A stretch of 64,000 bases of DNA from the NCBI GenBank assembly GCA_963920705.1, contig OY987230.1, positions 8,131,185-8,195,184 on the forward strand. The letters run 5' to 3'. This stretch comes from Odiellus spinosus (Eukaryota > Arthropoda > Arachnida > Opiliones > Phalangiidae). The first letter of the stretch is position 1; each line of letters opens with the position of its first letter. This document shows, one piece after another, positions 20,005-31,761 of the stretch. A program made the translations under genes and the position numbers. The notes beneath the pieces are model-generated. The model was not told where the DNA came from. It saw only the letters and a list, made by a program, of their open reading frames with translations, and made no database searches.

Positions 20005-21350
20005 AAGGCAGGGCTCCCACCAAAATCTTGGAGAAAGGTTACGACCATTTTAAGATAGGGTTCATTTTGGGGAATTTTGCTCGATTTCTATCAGTGGCGG
20101 AATATTCTTTAACGAGTGGCTCATGTTAATTTTATTATTTTAAATTAATGTAGGGAATGTCTTCTTTCTAATGGTGCAATCGATGTATGCCTAGGAGATC
20201 GTGGAGAAAAGTTACGGGCATTTTAAGACAGGGGTCACTTTTGGGTTTTTGCTTGATTTCTATCAGTGGCGGAATATTCTTTAACGAGTGGCTCATGTTA
20301 ATTTTATTATTTTAAATTAATGTAGGGAATGTCTTCTTTCTAATGGTGCAATCGGTTTATGCCTAGGAGATCGTGGAGAAAAGTTACGGGCATTTTAAGA
20401 TAGGGGTCACTTTTGGGTTTTTGCTCGATTTCTATCAGTGGCGGAATATTCTTTAACGAGTGGCTCATGTTAATTTTATTATTTTAAATTAATGTAGGGA
20501 ATGTCTTCTTTCTAATGGGGCAATCGGTTTATGCCTAGAAGATCGTGGAGAAAAGTTACGGCCATTTTAAGATAGGGCTCATTTTGGGGAATTTTGCTCA
20601 ATTTCTATCGAGTGGCGAAACACTTTTTTCGAGTGGCGAAACAATATTTAAAGATCTTAAAATAGTATAAGGAATGTCTAATTTCTAATGGTGCAATCGG
20701 TTTATGCCTAGGAAATCGTAGAGAAAAGTTACGGCCATTTTAAGACGGGGTCACTTTTGGGTTTTTGCTTTCTTTCTATCAGTGGCGGAATATTTTTAAC
20801 GAGTGGCTCATGTTAATTTTATTATTTTAAATTAATGTAGGGAATGTCTTCTTTCTAATGGGGCAATCGGTGTATGCCTAGGAGATCGTGGAGAAAGGTT
20901 AAGGCCATTTTAAGATAGGGGTCACTTTTGGGTTTTTGCTCGATTTCTATCAGTGGCGGAATATTCTTTAACGAGTGGCTCATGTTAATTTTATTATTTT
21001 AAATTAATGTAGGGAATGTCTTCTTTCTAATGGGGCAATCGGTTTATGCCTAGAAGATCGTGGAGAAAAGTTACGGCCATTTTAAGATAGGGCTCATTTT
21101 GGGGAATTTTGCTCAATTTCTATCGAGTGGCGAAACACTTTTTTCGAGTGGCGAAACAATATTTTAAGATCTTAAAATAGTATAAGGAAGGTCTAATTTC
21201 TAATGGTGCAATCGGCTTATGCCTAGGAGTCGTAGAGAAAAGTTTCGGCCATTTTAAGATAGGGGTCACTTTTGGGGAATTTTGCAGCTTTTGCTCGATT
21301 TCTATCGAGTGACGAAACACTTTTTTCGAGTGGCGAAACAATATATGTTT
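20005..21350. repeat. 172-bp tandem array with A-A-B higher-order pattern
   Basis: About eight copies. The anchor TAATGG/TAATGGGG starts at about 20169, 20341, 20513, 20686, 20856, 21028 and 21201, spacing 170-173 bp. Each unit holds GGAGAAAAGTTACGGCCATT-like and TTTTGCTCGATTTCTATC sequence. Two types alternate: type A with CAGTGGCGGAATATTC and AACGAGTGGCTCATG, and type B with two GAGTGGCGAAACA motifs. After the first unit the order reads A A B A A B B. The array starts with the CAGGGCTCCCACC end also found at 57.04 and 57.55 kb. The 78-codon minus-strand frame inside is a by-product of the repeat. Confidence 0.9.
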
Positions 21351-21864
21351 GTACAAACATCATTACGTAGGGCTAAAAATGCTCAATCAATTAATTTTAA
21401 ATATATTACATAATGGTCCCTTCTCTGTTTGGTCTACGATAGAAGGTATAAGTCAAGAAAAATGACCTGGGCAGCCACACCACGCATTGGCAGATTGAGA
21501 GAGAAAAAAAAAACATTCCCCGGTTTTTACGACACAGTAATTCCGAGCACATATCCATTCCCATACAACATCGCGTCATAAAAACCAGAACACATATAAA
21601 AGGTAACGTGTGAGGTAAAGTGGTCGACTGCAAAACACGCTACACTATGCATTATTTAGCCGTGATTCGCCAGCATCTACGTACATGACTATCTCTTATC
21701 TCTCTGATTTGATTATATATCAGAACTACATTCGCGCTTGCTGCCTCAAATCTAGATGAAATTGATTATGAAGGAATGTCACGAGTATACAGGGATATTT
21801 CATCAAAGGGAGAATGAAGCGCGTTTGACCTTTGAAAAATAACACCAGGGGTCTTTCAGGCATC
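21351..21864. other. Non-coding stretch between arrays
   Basis: No gene recognised. The 75-codon minus-strand frame at 21406-21633 has no family resemblance. Confidence 0.4.
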
Positions 21865-23105
21865 AGCGGTCATTGTAATACTAACCCGTTCAAAAAGCAG
21901 CAGTACCATCAGTCATAAGAGGTAATTGTATTATTAAGCCTTTCAAAAGGCAGCAATAGCATCAGTCATCAGAGACCATTGTAGTATGAACCTTTTCAAA
22001 AGACACAACTATCATCAGTCACCATATTAAACCTTTCAAAAGACACCAGTTGTATCAATCCTAAGTGGACATGCTAGTTTTAAGCCTTTCAAGAAGCAGC
22101 TTTAGCATCAGTCATCAGGATTTCAAAATGCATCAGTTGCATCAGTCACCAGAGGTCATTGTAGTATGAAACCTTTCAAAAGGCATCAGTAGCATCAGCC
22201 GTCAGAGGTCATTGTAGCATTAAGTCTTTTAAAAGGCACCAGCAGCATCAGTCACCAGAGATTATTGTAGTATGATGCTTTTTAAAAGGCAGCAGTAGTA
22301 TCAATCATCAGGATTAATTGTAGAATTAAACCTATTTCAAAATGCACTAGTGTCATCAGCACCAGAGATTATTGTATCCTTAAGCCTTTCAAAAGGTACC
22401 AGTATCATCAGTCACCAAAGGTAATTGCAGTATTAAGCCATTCAAAAAGCACCAGTATCATCAGTTACCAGAGATTTTTGTATTCTTAAGCCTTTCAAAA
22501 GGTACCATTATCATCAGTCACCAGAGGTCATTGTAGTATTAAGCCTTTCAAAAGGCACCAGTATCATCAGTCACCAAAGGTAATTGCAGTATTAAGCCAT
22601 TCAAAAAGCACCAGTATCATCAGTTACCAGAGATTTTTGTATTCTTAAGCCTTTCAAAAGGTACCATTATCATCAGTCACCAGAGGTCATTGTAGTATTA
22701 AGCCTTTCAAAAGGCACCAGTATCATCAGTCACCAAAGGTAATTGCAGTATTAAGCCATTCAAAAAGCACCATTATCATCAGTCACCAGAGGTAATTGTA
22801 GTATTGTCTTTCAAAATTCATCAGTAGCATCAGTCACCAGAGTTCCTTGTAGTCTTAAGCCTTTCAAAAGGCAGCAGTAGCATGTCACCAGAAGTCTTTG
22901 TAGTATAATCCTTTTCTATAGGCACCAGTATAGCATCAGACTACAGAGGTCATTAGAGTATTACGCCTTTCAAAAGGCACCAGTAGCATCCGTCATCAGT
23001 AATCATTGTAGAATTAAAATTAAGCCTTTCAAAAGGCAGCGGTAGTGTAAGTCATCAGGGGTTGTTGTAGAACTATCTTTTGAAAAGTTAGGGCTTTTCC
23101 AAAGG
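21865..23105. repeat. 53-bp satellite array with a 159-bp higher-order unit
   Basis: About 22 diverged copies of a ~53-bp unit containing CATCAGTCACCAGAGG, TCATTGTAGTATTAAG and the self-complementary CCTTTCAAAAGG. In the middle the marker CACCAAAGGTAATTGCAG recurs at 22413, 22572 and 22731, exactly 159 bp (3 x 53) apart, so a three-unit block was recently amplified. The edges are more diverged than the centre, as usual for satellites homogenised by unequal exchange. Confidence 0.9.
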
Positions 23106-23120
23106 CAGAAGTAGTAGCGG

Positions 23121-25532
23121 TCGTCAGGGTTAATTGAAGAGGTCAGGGTTAATTGAAGAGGTCAGGGTTAATTGAAGAGGTCAGGGTTAATTGAAGAGGT
23201 CAGGGTTAATTGAAGAGGTCAGGGTTAATTGAAGAGGTCAGGGTTAATTGAAGAGGTCAGGGTTAATTGAAGAGGTCAGGGTTAATTGAAGAGGGCAGGG
23301 TTAATTGAAGAGGGCAGGGTTAATTGAAGAGGGCAGGGTTAATTGAAGAGGGCAGGGTTAATTGAAGAGGTCAGGGTTAATTGAAGAGGTCAGGGTTAAT
23401 TGAAGAGGTCAGGGTTAATTGAAGAGGTCAGGGTTAATTGAAGAGGTCAGGGTTAATTGAAGAGGTCAGGGTTAATTGAAGAGGTCAGGGTTAATTGAAG
23501 AGGTCAGGGTTAATTGAAGAGGTCAGGGTTAATTGAAGAGGTCAGGGTTAATTGAAGAGGTCAGGGTTAATTGAAGAGGTCAGGGTTAATTGAAGAGGTC
23601 AGGGTTAATTGAAGAGGTCAGGGTTAATTGAAGAGGTCAGGGTTAATTGAAGAGGTCAGGGTTAATTGAAGAGGTCAGGGTTAATTGAAGAGGTCAGGGT
23701 TAATTGAAGAGGTCAGGGTTAATTGAAGAGGTCAGGGTTAATTGAAGAGGTCAGGGTTAATTGAAGAGGTCAGGGTTAATTGAAGAGGTCAGGGTTAATT
23801 GAAGAGGTCAGGGTTAATTGAAGAGGTCAGGGTTAATTGAAGAGGTCAGGGTTAATTGAAGAGGTCAGGGTTAATTGAAGAGGTCAGGGTTTATTGAAGA
23901 GGTCAGGGTTTATTGAAGAGGTCAGGGTTTATTGAAGAGGTCAGGGTTTATTGAAGAGGTCAGGGTTTATTGAAGAGGTCAGGGTTTATTGAAGAGGTCA
24001 GGGTTTATTGAAGAGGTCAGGGTTTATTGAAGAGGTCAGGGTTTATTGAAGAGGTCAGGGTTTATTGAAGAGGTCAGGGTTTATTGAAGAGGTCAGGGTT
24101 TATTGAAGAGGTCAGGGTTTATTGAAGAGGTCAGGGTTTATTGAAGAGGTCAGGGTTTATTGAAGAGGTCAGGGTTAATTGAAGAGGTCAGGGTTAATTG
24201 AAGAGGTCAGGGTTAATTGAAGAGGTCAGGGTTAATTGAAGAGGTCAGGGTTAATTGAAGAGGTCAGGGTTAATTGAAGAGGTCAGGGTTAATTGAAGAG
24301 GTCAGGGTTAATTGAAGAGGTCAGGGTTAATTGAAGAGGTCAGGGTTAATTGAAGAGGTCAGGGTTAATTGAAGAGGTCAGGGTTAATTGAAGAGGTCAG
24401 GGTTAATTGAAGAGGTCAGGGTTAATTGAAGAGGTCAGGGTTAATTGAAGAGGTCAGGGTTAATTGAAGAGGTCAGGGTTAATTGAAGAGGTCAGGGTTA
24501 ATTGAAGAGGTCAGGGTTAATTGAAGAGGTCAGGGTTAATTGAAGAGGTCAGGGTTAATTGAAGAGGTCAGGGTTAATTGAAGAGGTCAGGGTTAATTGA
24601 AGAGGTCAGGGTTAATTGAAGAGGTCAGGGTTAATTGAAGAGGTCAGGGTTAATTGAAGAGGTCAGGGTTAATTGAAGAGGTCAGGGTTAATTGAAGAGG
24701 TCAGGGTTAATTGAAGAGGTCAGGGTTAATTGAAGAGGTCAGGGTTAATTGAAGAGGTCAGGGTTAATTGAAGAGGTCAGGGTTAATTGAAGAGGTCAGG
24801 GTTTATTGAAGAGGTCAGGGTTAATTGAAGAGGTCAGGGTTAATTGAAGAGGTCAGGGTTTATTGAAGAGGTCAGGGTTTATTGAAGAGGTCAGGGTTTA
24901 TTGAAGAGGTCAGGGTTTATTGAAGAGGTCAGGGTTTATTGAAGAGGTCAGGGTTTATTGAAGAGGTCAGGGTTTATTGAAGAGGTCAGGGTTTATTGAA
25001 GAGGTCAGGGTTTATTGAAGAGGTCAGGGTTAATTGAAGAGGTCAGGGTTAATTGAAGAGGTCAGGGTTAATTGAAGAGGTCAGGGTTAATTGAAGAGGT
25101 CAGGGTTAATTGAAGAGGTCAGGGTTAATTGAAGAGGTCAGGGTTAATTGAAGAGGTCAGGGTTAATTGAAGAGGTCAGGGTTAATTGAAGAGGTCAGGG
25201 TTAATTGAAGAGGTCAGGGTTAATTGAAGAGGTCAGGGTTAATTGAAGAGGTCAGGGTTAATTGAAGAGGTCAGGGTTAATTGAAGAGGTCAGGGTTAAT
25301 TGAAGAGGTCAGGGTTAATTGAAGAGGTCAGGGTTAATTGAAGAGGTCAGGGTTAATTGAAGAGGTCAGGGTTAATTGAAGAGGTCAGGGTTAATTGAAG
25401 AGGTCAGGGTTAATTGAAGAGGTCAGGGTTAATTGAAGAGGTCAGGGTTAATTGAGGAGGTCAGGGTTAATTGAGGAGGTCAGGGTTAATTGAAGAGATC
25501 AGGGTTAATTGAGGAGGTCAGCAGGGTTAATT
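23121..25532. repeat. 19-bp minisatellite, about 127 copies
   Basis: The unit GAAGAGGTCAGGGTTAATT repeats almost without error for about 2.4 kb. Variant units are clustered: a GGGCAGGG form in about four consecutive copies near 23285-23360, and a GGTTTATT form in about 15 consecutive copies (about 23886-24165) and again in about ten copies around 24795-25020. The last few copies carry GAGGAGG. The period is not a multiple of three and each unit contains TAA, so every frame on the + strand is closed. The seed resembles ATCAGGATTAATTGTAGAA of the adjoining 53-bp satellite. Confidence 0.97.
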
Positions 25533-25544
25533 GTAAATTTGAGC

Positions 25545-25625
25545 TAAGCTTTAAAAACTTTGTAGTAAAGAGTCATTGTAGTATTAAATGACCTTTAAAA
25601 GACTCCAATAAAAGCAGTGGTTACA
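25545..25625. repeat. Diverged 53-bp satellite remnant on the far side of the minisatellite
   Basis: AGTCATTGTAGTATTAAATG followed by ACCTTTAAAAGACTCCAAT resembles the TCATTGTAGTATTAAG and CCTTTCAAAAGGCACCAGT parts of the satellite at 21865-23105. The minisatellite therefore appears to lie within the older array. Confidence 0.65.
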
Positions 25626-28080
25626 TTTATGATGATTGGAAGCAAATTACTTTGAAGAGTTTTAGTTTTAAATTAAAGCTTTTATAGTCCTATTCTTATA
25701 ATTAAATTTCTTAATATATTTGGTATATTTAAGATTAAATATTATTATATTTAAGACTAAATATATTTTGTTTTTGTTATTATTAACCAGATAGAAGTTA
25801 CAATGTACCTATCCGCGAAAAAAACGTTGGGTCACGGGTGGTATTTCAACCCACAACCTTGTATCGTATTGCCCTTAAAATGCTCTACTAATATCATATT
25901 GGTCATTATATAGTAAGCTTAATAATTTTAAAAATACAAGAATAATATGTAGGCCAAGGGTAACTGTATAAAATACCCAATAACATCAGGTGTTATTGAA
26001 CTGAACCACCGATAACGAAAAAATAAAACCAAAAAATTTTAAACACTCACGTAACATTTAACGTGAGTTGCCACTGAATCCAATCTTCCATTTTGTAAGT
26101 CATTCGTCAGATAAAATCATGTCGTCGTTGTCCTCCTCCTCATAGTTAGATCAAATATGGCGGACACTTTAGGGGCGTAATATGAAAGGCACCGTCGGCT
26201 CGTTGAGACAGCTTACTCGATGTACAAAATCCGCACACTGCGATTCTAAAGGAGACAAAATGAAATTGGTTAGAAATCAGCTGTAATTATCAAGGTTTAA
26301 AATATACCTACCATCACAAATAACCTAATAAATATCAATTATAATTCGCGACTTATAAAACCGTGATCTTAATTTTAACAAGACGACTAAAAACGCTAAA
26401 ATTTACCCGCGCGTGGATGACGTGGTGATACCTAGCTGAGACTAGCTGGTCCTAGCGATTAACGGCGCATGCTCAATAAACGGGAGAAAACGGATTTAAC
26501 GGAAGCCTACGTTCGCATCAAGGCTAGTACAGAGACAAATGAAGGGGACTCTGTCAAGCCACGTGACCGTTTGAAACCGGGCTTGATTTCCAGAGCGCGG
26601 CCATTTTTAAGTTCTACATACAACTGAATAGATGGCGCCAGGATCAAAGTATGATGTTGGTGTTAACGTGCACAAATCATGAAGATATATAATGTTTCGT
26701 AAATCGCCTGCCCGTTTTTCTCCTTCCCCTCAATATCGCTTAACTCTTGTAAGTCAAATAAATCTAAATTATTAAAAGGAATACTATAAGGCAAAACGTT
26801 TTTAGCCCATTTTAATCTCGTTAAAGGTATTTTAAAGGGAAAATGAAATGTATAAAATAGTGAATTATGTTTTGTTTAAAATTTAAATACAAACAATATT
26901 TCAAAACTTAAAATTTCATAGACTATTTTTTAAAAAGATTAATTGATCAGAGAGAAGATTGAGAGTTACGGGCTTAGAGGAGATTTGGATTAAGAAATTT
27001 ATCTCCACAAACAATACGGAGAGCGCTTGTGCAAATAAAAAAAAAAACAAAAAAAAACGCGAAATGGTCTTGTACGCACCCTTTATTTAAAAAAATACTA
27101 ATTTAATTTGGAGGTTTGTTAGAAACAGCGTTTAAAAATTCGCTTGCTTAAAGTTTTGGTATAAGCGACCATTAAACTGGCTTTCATAGAAAACATTGCC
27201 GATACATAAAAACTCCATTTTCAATCAATGTTTTTAAGCTTTTGCTTTCGCTTTTACAAGAGAAGCCTATAACAAGTGAAGATCTCTTACTTAAAAGTAT
27301 ACTTAACCCAGATAGTTCTATCACATGAAAATTATCGTAAATTAGGTCCGTGGCTTTTTAATAGTATGGAAAAACTAAAAAAGAAAATGATGACTGCCTC
27401 ACTAAAGTTACGAGAAACTTCTGCTGAGTTTTAATAGTATTTTATATTTATAATTGACCAATTAAAAATAATATGTTAGAAGTTTTCACACTTCAGTATC
27501 ACTTAATGTTCAATAATTTCTCTTTTCACTCGCCCTTCAAAAGTTTCATGCACGTCTGGAGTGTAAACTTCTTTTTTTCAAAGAAGCCTAAATTCTTGGC
27601 AAAACATTATTTTCCTTGCCTTGGTGCAAAGTTTAGAAGAAAAAAATATACTTATTATTTAGTTAAGAAAGTTTTAAAAGTGAGAATTCCTGTACGGAAT
27701 TTTTCTTTGCTTCATCTTGATGGGAAAAAAGTTTCTAAGATGGGGTAAAAACTTGTGCGCGGCGGATTGATACACAACGTTAAAATGTATAGAGGGAAAG
27801 AAGATCTCACCAACTGCTCCGTAACACTGACGTATATATATCGGGAAAGCCGATTTTAAAACGTTCATTTAATAGGCTTGTTCTACAAACACTAGGAAGA
27901 AAGCAGGCAAGCGTGCTACTTTGAAGTTTTGTATATTGATGCAGGAGGTTGCGTATATACTTCGTTCCTACAATTTGAAACAATCTAAAGTAAAGGGTAA
28001 GAGTAAGAATAACAACCGTCGATAGAATAACACGGAAAAGTAAATACATTTCCCACATCAAAGTCCATTTCAATTTCAAA
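25626..28080. other. Non-coding stretch with a CpG-richer patch
   Basis: No gene recognised. The region about 26080-26650 is noticeably richer in G+C and CpG than its surroundings, with motifs such as ATGGCGGACAC, CACGTGACC and GATGGCGCC. It could be a promoter or first-exon region of this or another gene, but no open frame or splice site confirms that. The frames at 27473-28133 on both strands have no family resemblance. Confidence 0.4.
25829..25891 (-). repeat. tRNA-like relic, possible SINE head
   Basis: On the minus strand the sequence reads AGTAGAGCATTTTAAGG, then AAGGTTGTGGGTTGAAAT, then ACCAC, which resembles the D-arm end, variable region and T arm (B box) of a tRNA. The arms pair imperfectly, so it is not a working tRNA gene. 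The most economical reading is a decayed tRNA-derived SINE or tRNA pseudogene. Confidence 0.4.
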
Positions 28081-28463
28081 ATAGGCCTAGTCCAATAGTG
28101 AAAAAATTTACCAACAAATATTAAACTAGGCATAAATTAAAAACTTACTCGGAAAATAGGCTTAGCGGGATACATGGAGATCCTGATTTCTCGCGTATAT
28201 AAGGTCTAGCGACCAATCGAACGCGATTGTAAGTCTCGTGGAGATCTCGCGTGAACGACGGTCCTTTGCTCATTGGTCGCTAGACCTTACACGGAGGCAA
28301 TTCAGGATCTTCATGAATCCCGCTAAGCCTATTTTGATGGCAAGTTTTAAATTTATTTCTAGTTTAATATTTGTTTTGTAAACTTTTTATTGGTGGATTA
28401 GGCCTATTTAAACGATAGGGAATCGATAAAAATCACTTGTTTTCAGGTTGCATTCTCCTTTTA
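28081..28463. mobile_element. F1 foldback element, left end truncated
   Basis: The arms include AATAGGCTTAGCGGGAT, AAGGTCTAGCGACCAAT and, inverted, CATTGGTCGCTAGACCTTA and ATCCCGCTAAGCCTATT. The right end GGTTGCATTCTCC is followed by TTTTAA. The outer left terminal AGGGAGAATGC is missing. The 108-codon minus-strand frame across it is repeat-derived. Confidence 0.8.
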
Positions 28464-28969
28464 AGAAACAGTCTAATAAAGATGTTTTTCGTAATTTGCA
28501 ACTTCTACAAGAAACCAAATTGTATCCCACTTTAAATCTATTGAAAGCGGCATGCGTAAAATACATCACAATGAAGCAGCTGCTACGAACTTTCTGTAAA
28601 GTCTAGCATCCGTTTCATCCTCAGACAAACTCTGAATAAAAATAAAGATTTTTTTTCCTGCAGCCTGGCCAACCACCAAAGTCCATCCCTCTCTTAATCC
28701 TTCTGGCTTTTAATCCTACAACTTTATTTTCTCGTATAGACTTCGACGCTATACGCCGTCTTGAAAATTGGACCCCTTTCTTCCCAACTTCCTATTCTCG
28801 ATGTAATCCGTCGAAGTTATTAGAAACAGCCTAATGATGTGATGTATAGTGGGGAAGGTGAAAATTCCAGCAAAATAACCGTAAATTTAAAGGGAATAGT
28901 GAAAAACGAAAAGAAAAGAGAGTATAACCTTCCTACATTAGGATATCTCCGTTAATTTAATTGTTGTTA
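28464..28969. other. Non-coding stretch
   Basis: Nothing recognisable apart from a TTTAAAGGGAATAGTG string at 28887, similar to the start of TTAA-type elements but without a visible partner end. Confidence 0.4.
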
Positions 28970-29587
28970 GGGAGAATGCAACCTAAAAACAAGTGATTTT
29001 TTTATCGATTCCTTATCGTTTAAATAGGCCTAATCCAACAAACAAACAAACAAATAAATATTAAACTAGAAATAAATTTAAATCTTACCTTCAAAATAGG
29101 CTTAGCTGGATTCATGGAGAACTTGTGAATTCTCCATATAAGGAATTACTAGCGACCAATGACATTGATCGATGGTTTTTATATGGGGAATGCAGGATCT
29201 CCACGATCAATGCCATTGGTCGCTATCCTTATACGGGGAGTTCAGGATAGAGATCGGGGTTTGGACAAGAAAATTTCTGATTATTTTAACTTTATTCATA
29301 ACTTAAAATTTTTCGAGGAAAGTCTATGATAAATCCAATGTAATCGCGAATAATTTTCCCATTATTTTTTTATGATTAACTGATTAACTGATAGTTGTGG
29401 ATTATTTTGTCCAAACCCCGATCTCTAGTTCAGGATATCTCCATGAATAAGCCTAGTTTGATGGTAAGTTTTTAATTTTTTTCTAGTTTAATATTTGTTT
29501 GTAATTTTTTTCCTGTTAGATAAGGCCTATTTAAACGATGCGGAATCGATAAAAAGAATAACTTGTTAGGTTGCATTCTCCCTTTAA
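28970..29587. mobile_element. F1 foldback element interrupted by M1
   Basis: Ends are GGGAGAATGCAACCTAAA and GGTTGCATTCTCCCTTTAA. The right end borders TTAA. Arms with AATAGGCTTAGCTGGATTCA and mirrored sequence enclose a central palindromic zone. M1 copy 3 with its 10-bp target duplication accounts for about 188 bp of the extra length; without it the element is about 430 bp, like the other F1 copies. Confidence 0.85.
29249..29426. mobile_element. Short inverted-repeat element, family M1, copy 3 (best target duplication)
   Basis: Ends AGAGATCGGGGTTTGGACAA and TTGTCCAAACCCCGATCTCT are perfect 20-bp inverses. AGTTCAGGAT lies on both sides as an exact 10-bp duplication. It interrupts an F1 foldback, so M1 moved after F1. 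Confidence 0.93.
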
Positions 29588-30597
29588 AGGGTTTTAAAAG
29601 TAGTTTCCAACCGCCTCGGGTAAACGTGCAAAGCTTTGTTCAGAGGAATAATATATATGGAATATAAGACTAGATAATTTATTTGGGGTTCGCTTGGAAG
29701 GGTATAAGGTATGTCTAGGAGATGGAAGATGGGGATGAAGGGATGCACGCAAACTGTCTTGATATTGATTTTTAGGTGATGTAATTAGACTGGGATTAAG
29801 ATGAGGGAAACTTTCCTTCTTTTTCAAACCTATGCCTATACATACTTCTTCCAACGATTTTCGTACGTACTTCTATCGAGATCTTTATACGCTTTTTCGA
29901 GAGAAAAATTCTCTTCATCAAGATCGAATAACAAGTAGACAAGCTAGAGGTTTTTGGGTATTTTTTCTGCTGGAATAGTTTTGGCACCAACCCATCTCGT
30001 GGAAAAGACCTGTGCGAATATTCGACACCCAAAACGTGTCGATACCCAGCCTGTTGAACAACCATTAGCTTTCGACATTTTGAAAACTTATCTTGTTTTT
30101 TTATTTTTTATTTCCCAAGATATACCCTAGGAATGTTTAGAAAATGGAAGTTTTTTCTTATCATTTGTCAATTACTCGAACGAAAAGGAAAATTAATTAG
30201 TTTTCTTGATAGTTTTTGGTTTATGTAGGATTTAAATTAATTACTCCGAGTATAAAAAAAATTAAACCTTTAAATACTATAAGCTTACTCAAGATCAATT
30301 TGCAACAAGGAGTATACTTTTCCCCCCGTGTTTTGCTTTGGCTATTTTAGAAGCTACTCTATATCTAGAAGCGACTACTTTTTATTTAAGCAGTGTATTA
30401 TTTTGTATCCTTCCGCCTCAGTTTCAGCTATTTTCTAAATTATTCTTGAACATAAATTTCTACACTGTTTATAATAAATGTGAGAAATTGGACCTTTTGT
30501 GGTTCAGAGGCATGCATATCATAAGAGATTTTCAAACGCGAATCATATAGAGATTCTAACAGTTTAATTTGAAAATTTCAATGGTGAGCCTTCGTAG
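29588..30597. other. Non-coding stretch
   Basis: No gene recognised. Overlapping minus-strand frames of 86 and 89 codons at 29594-30065 have no known motif and low-complexity stretches. Confidence 0.4.
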
Positions 30598-31153
30598 TGC
30601 TCGGAATTGAATAATGAATGGTTATCCATTGATAACTAGGCTTTCATTTGATATTTTAATCTCCGATAAATTGTTTGTTAAATTAAAACCACAAATTATA
30701 TAAACAGACGCGTATCAAATGGATACGAATTATCCGGAGATAAAATTTTAAGCTTGATTATTAAACAAATTACGCGTTTATTGAAACGGATAATGCGAAG
30801 ATAAAAATATGACGTTTCTCAAAATCCGTGTAGAATGAAATATAATAATTAGATTTTAATCTAAATTGAAAGGAACAGCGACTAAATGACTACATTCTAG
30901 CTTCGAGATCTCAATTTGGGTTAAAATCCGCGAAGAAACTCGAGTTTCAAATTGTTGTTATCGGCGAATGAATAACTCGTATAACGTATCAATTTCCTAT
31001 AACAATGAGTACGAATAAAAAGTTTGCCCTTAATATTAGGATACGTTAACTTGAGTAAGAAATTGATATGTTTTCGCGAACGGATAATATCTGATTAACA
31101 TTCATGATGGTCTTATTCAATTAACAAAAGTTTTGCGAATTCCGAGCTCTAAC
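30598..31153. mobile_element. Dispersed element of about 555 bp, family D1, copy 1
   Basis: It begins GCTCGGAATTG and ends CGAATTCCGAGC, short inverse ends. It is collinear with 49198-49716: both contain TTATCCATTGATAACTAGGC, CTAAATTGAAAGGAACAGCG and TTATCGGCGAATGAATAAC-like stretches in the same order and orientation. Small internal indels separate the copies. It is non-coding and of unknown superfamily. Confidence 0.8.
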
Positions 31154-31761
31154 CCTTAGAAATGTTGGAAGCCGACCGTCTCAGCTTTGGCCATTATGCC
31201 AACTCCTCTTGAACAAAAGTATTGTTGACCACCACTACTATTTTCTCAACTTAGATTATAATTGTGTATCTTTGCGCCTCTGCTTTTCCCATTTTGCAAA
31301 CTACTGTGAAAGGAAGTAGACGTGGAATCACTACTGTTTAACCCCAAAAATTCTAGCTGGAGGAAATCGAGGCTCTTTTATTTAAACCATTCCTTAAAAA
31401 TTCTTGTTAAATAGTTTTTAGTTCCCAGAAATAGTTGAAAATAAAGAAAGGAGAGCGAGTCTATAAAAGCGAAATCACGTTCCGTAATTAAAAATCTAAT
31501 GGATCGAGAGAGAAAGAGAAGGATTTTAAGATTACGTGTACAAGAATCTTACGTAGGCGTCAGTGAAAACAAACTTTGTACTTCTACTAATGAAAATTTT
31601 AGGCTTAGAAAATTCCGAAAAGGTTTTTCATTTTTTTTCTTTAATATTTGGAAAATTAATCTTTCAAGACTGCTTTTGATCATTTATGCAAACGCATGTC
31701 TACACTACGTTGGTTTATTAAAATTAAGTATAATTGGATGTCCTGATTCAGTCTTAAAGTG
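31154..31761. other. Non-coding stretch
   Basis: The 87-codon frame at 31499-31762 shows no domain. Sequence near 31265-31340 (TTTTGCAAACTACTGTGAAAG) resembles 53590-53615 and 56300-56340, a weak dispersed repeat. Confidence 0.4.

Noticed and set aside
21865-23105. CRISPR array with 53-bp period
   Set aside because: The whole 53-bp unit is repeated with drift; there is no alternation of constant repeats and unique spacers.
23121-25532. CRISPR-like or telomeric array
   Set aside because: The 19-bp units are contiguous with no unique spacers, and the unit is neither TTAGG nor TTAGGG repeated. It is an ordinary minisatellite in a eukaryotic genome.
27473-28133. Three overlapping frames (64-108 codons) as small genes
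   Set aside because: No domain, no splice or promoter evidence, and the right part is F1-derived.
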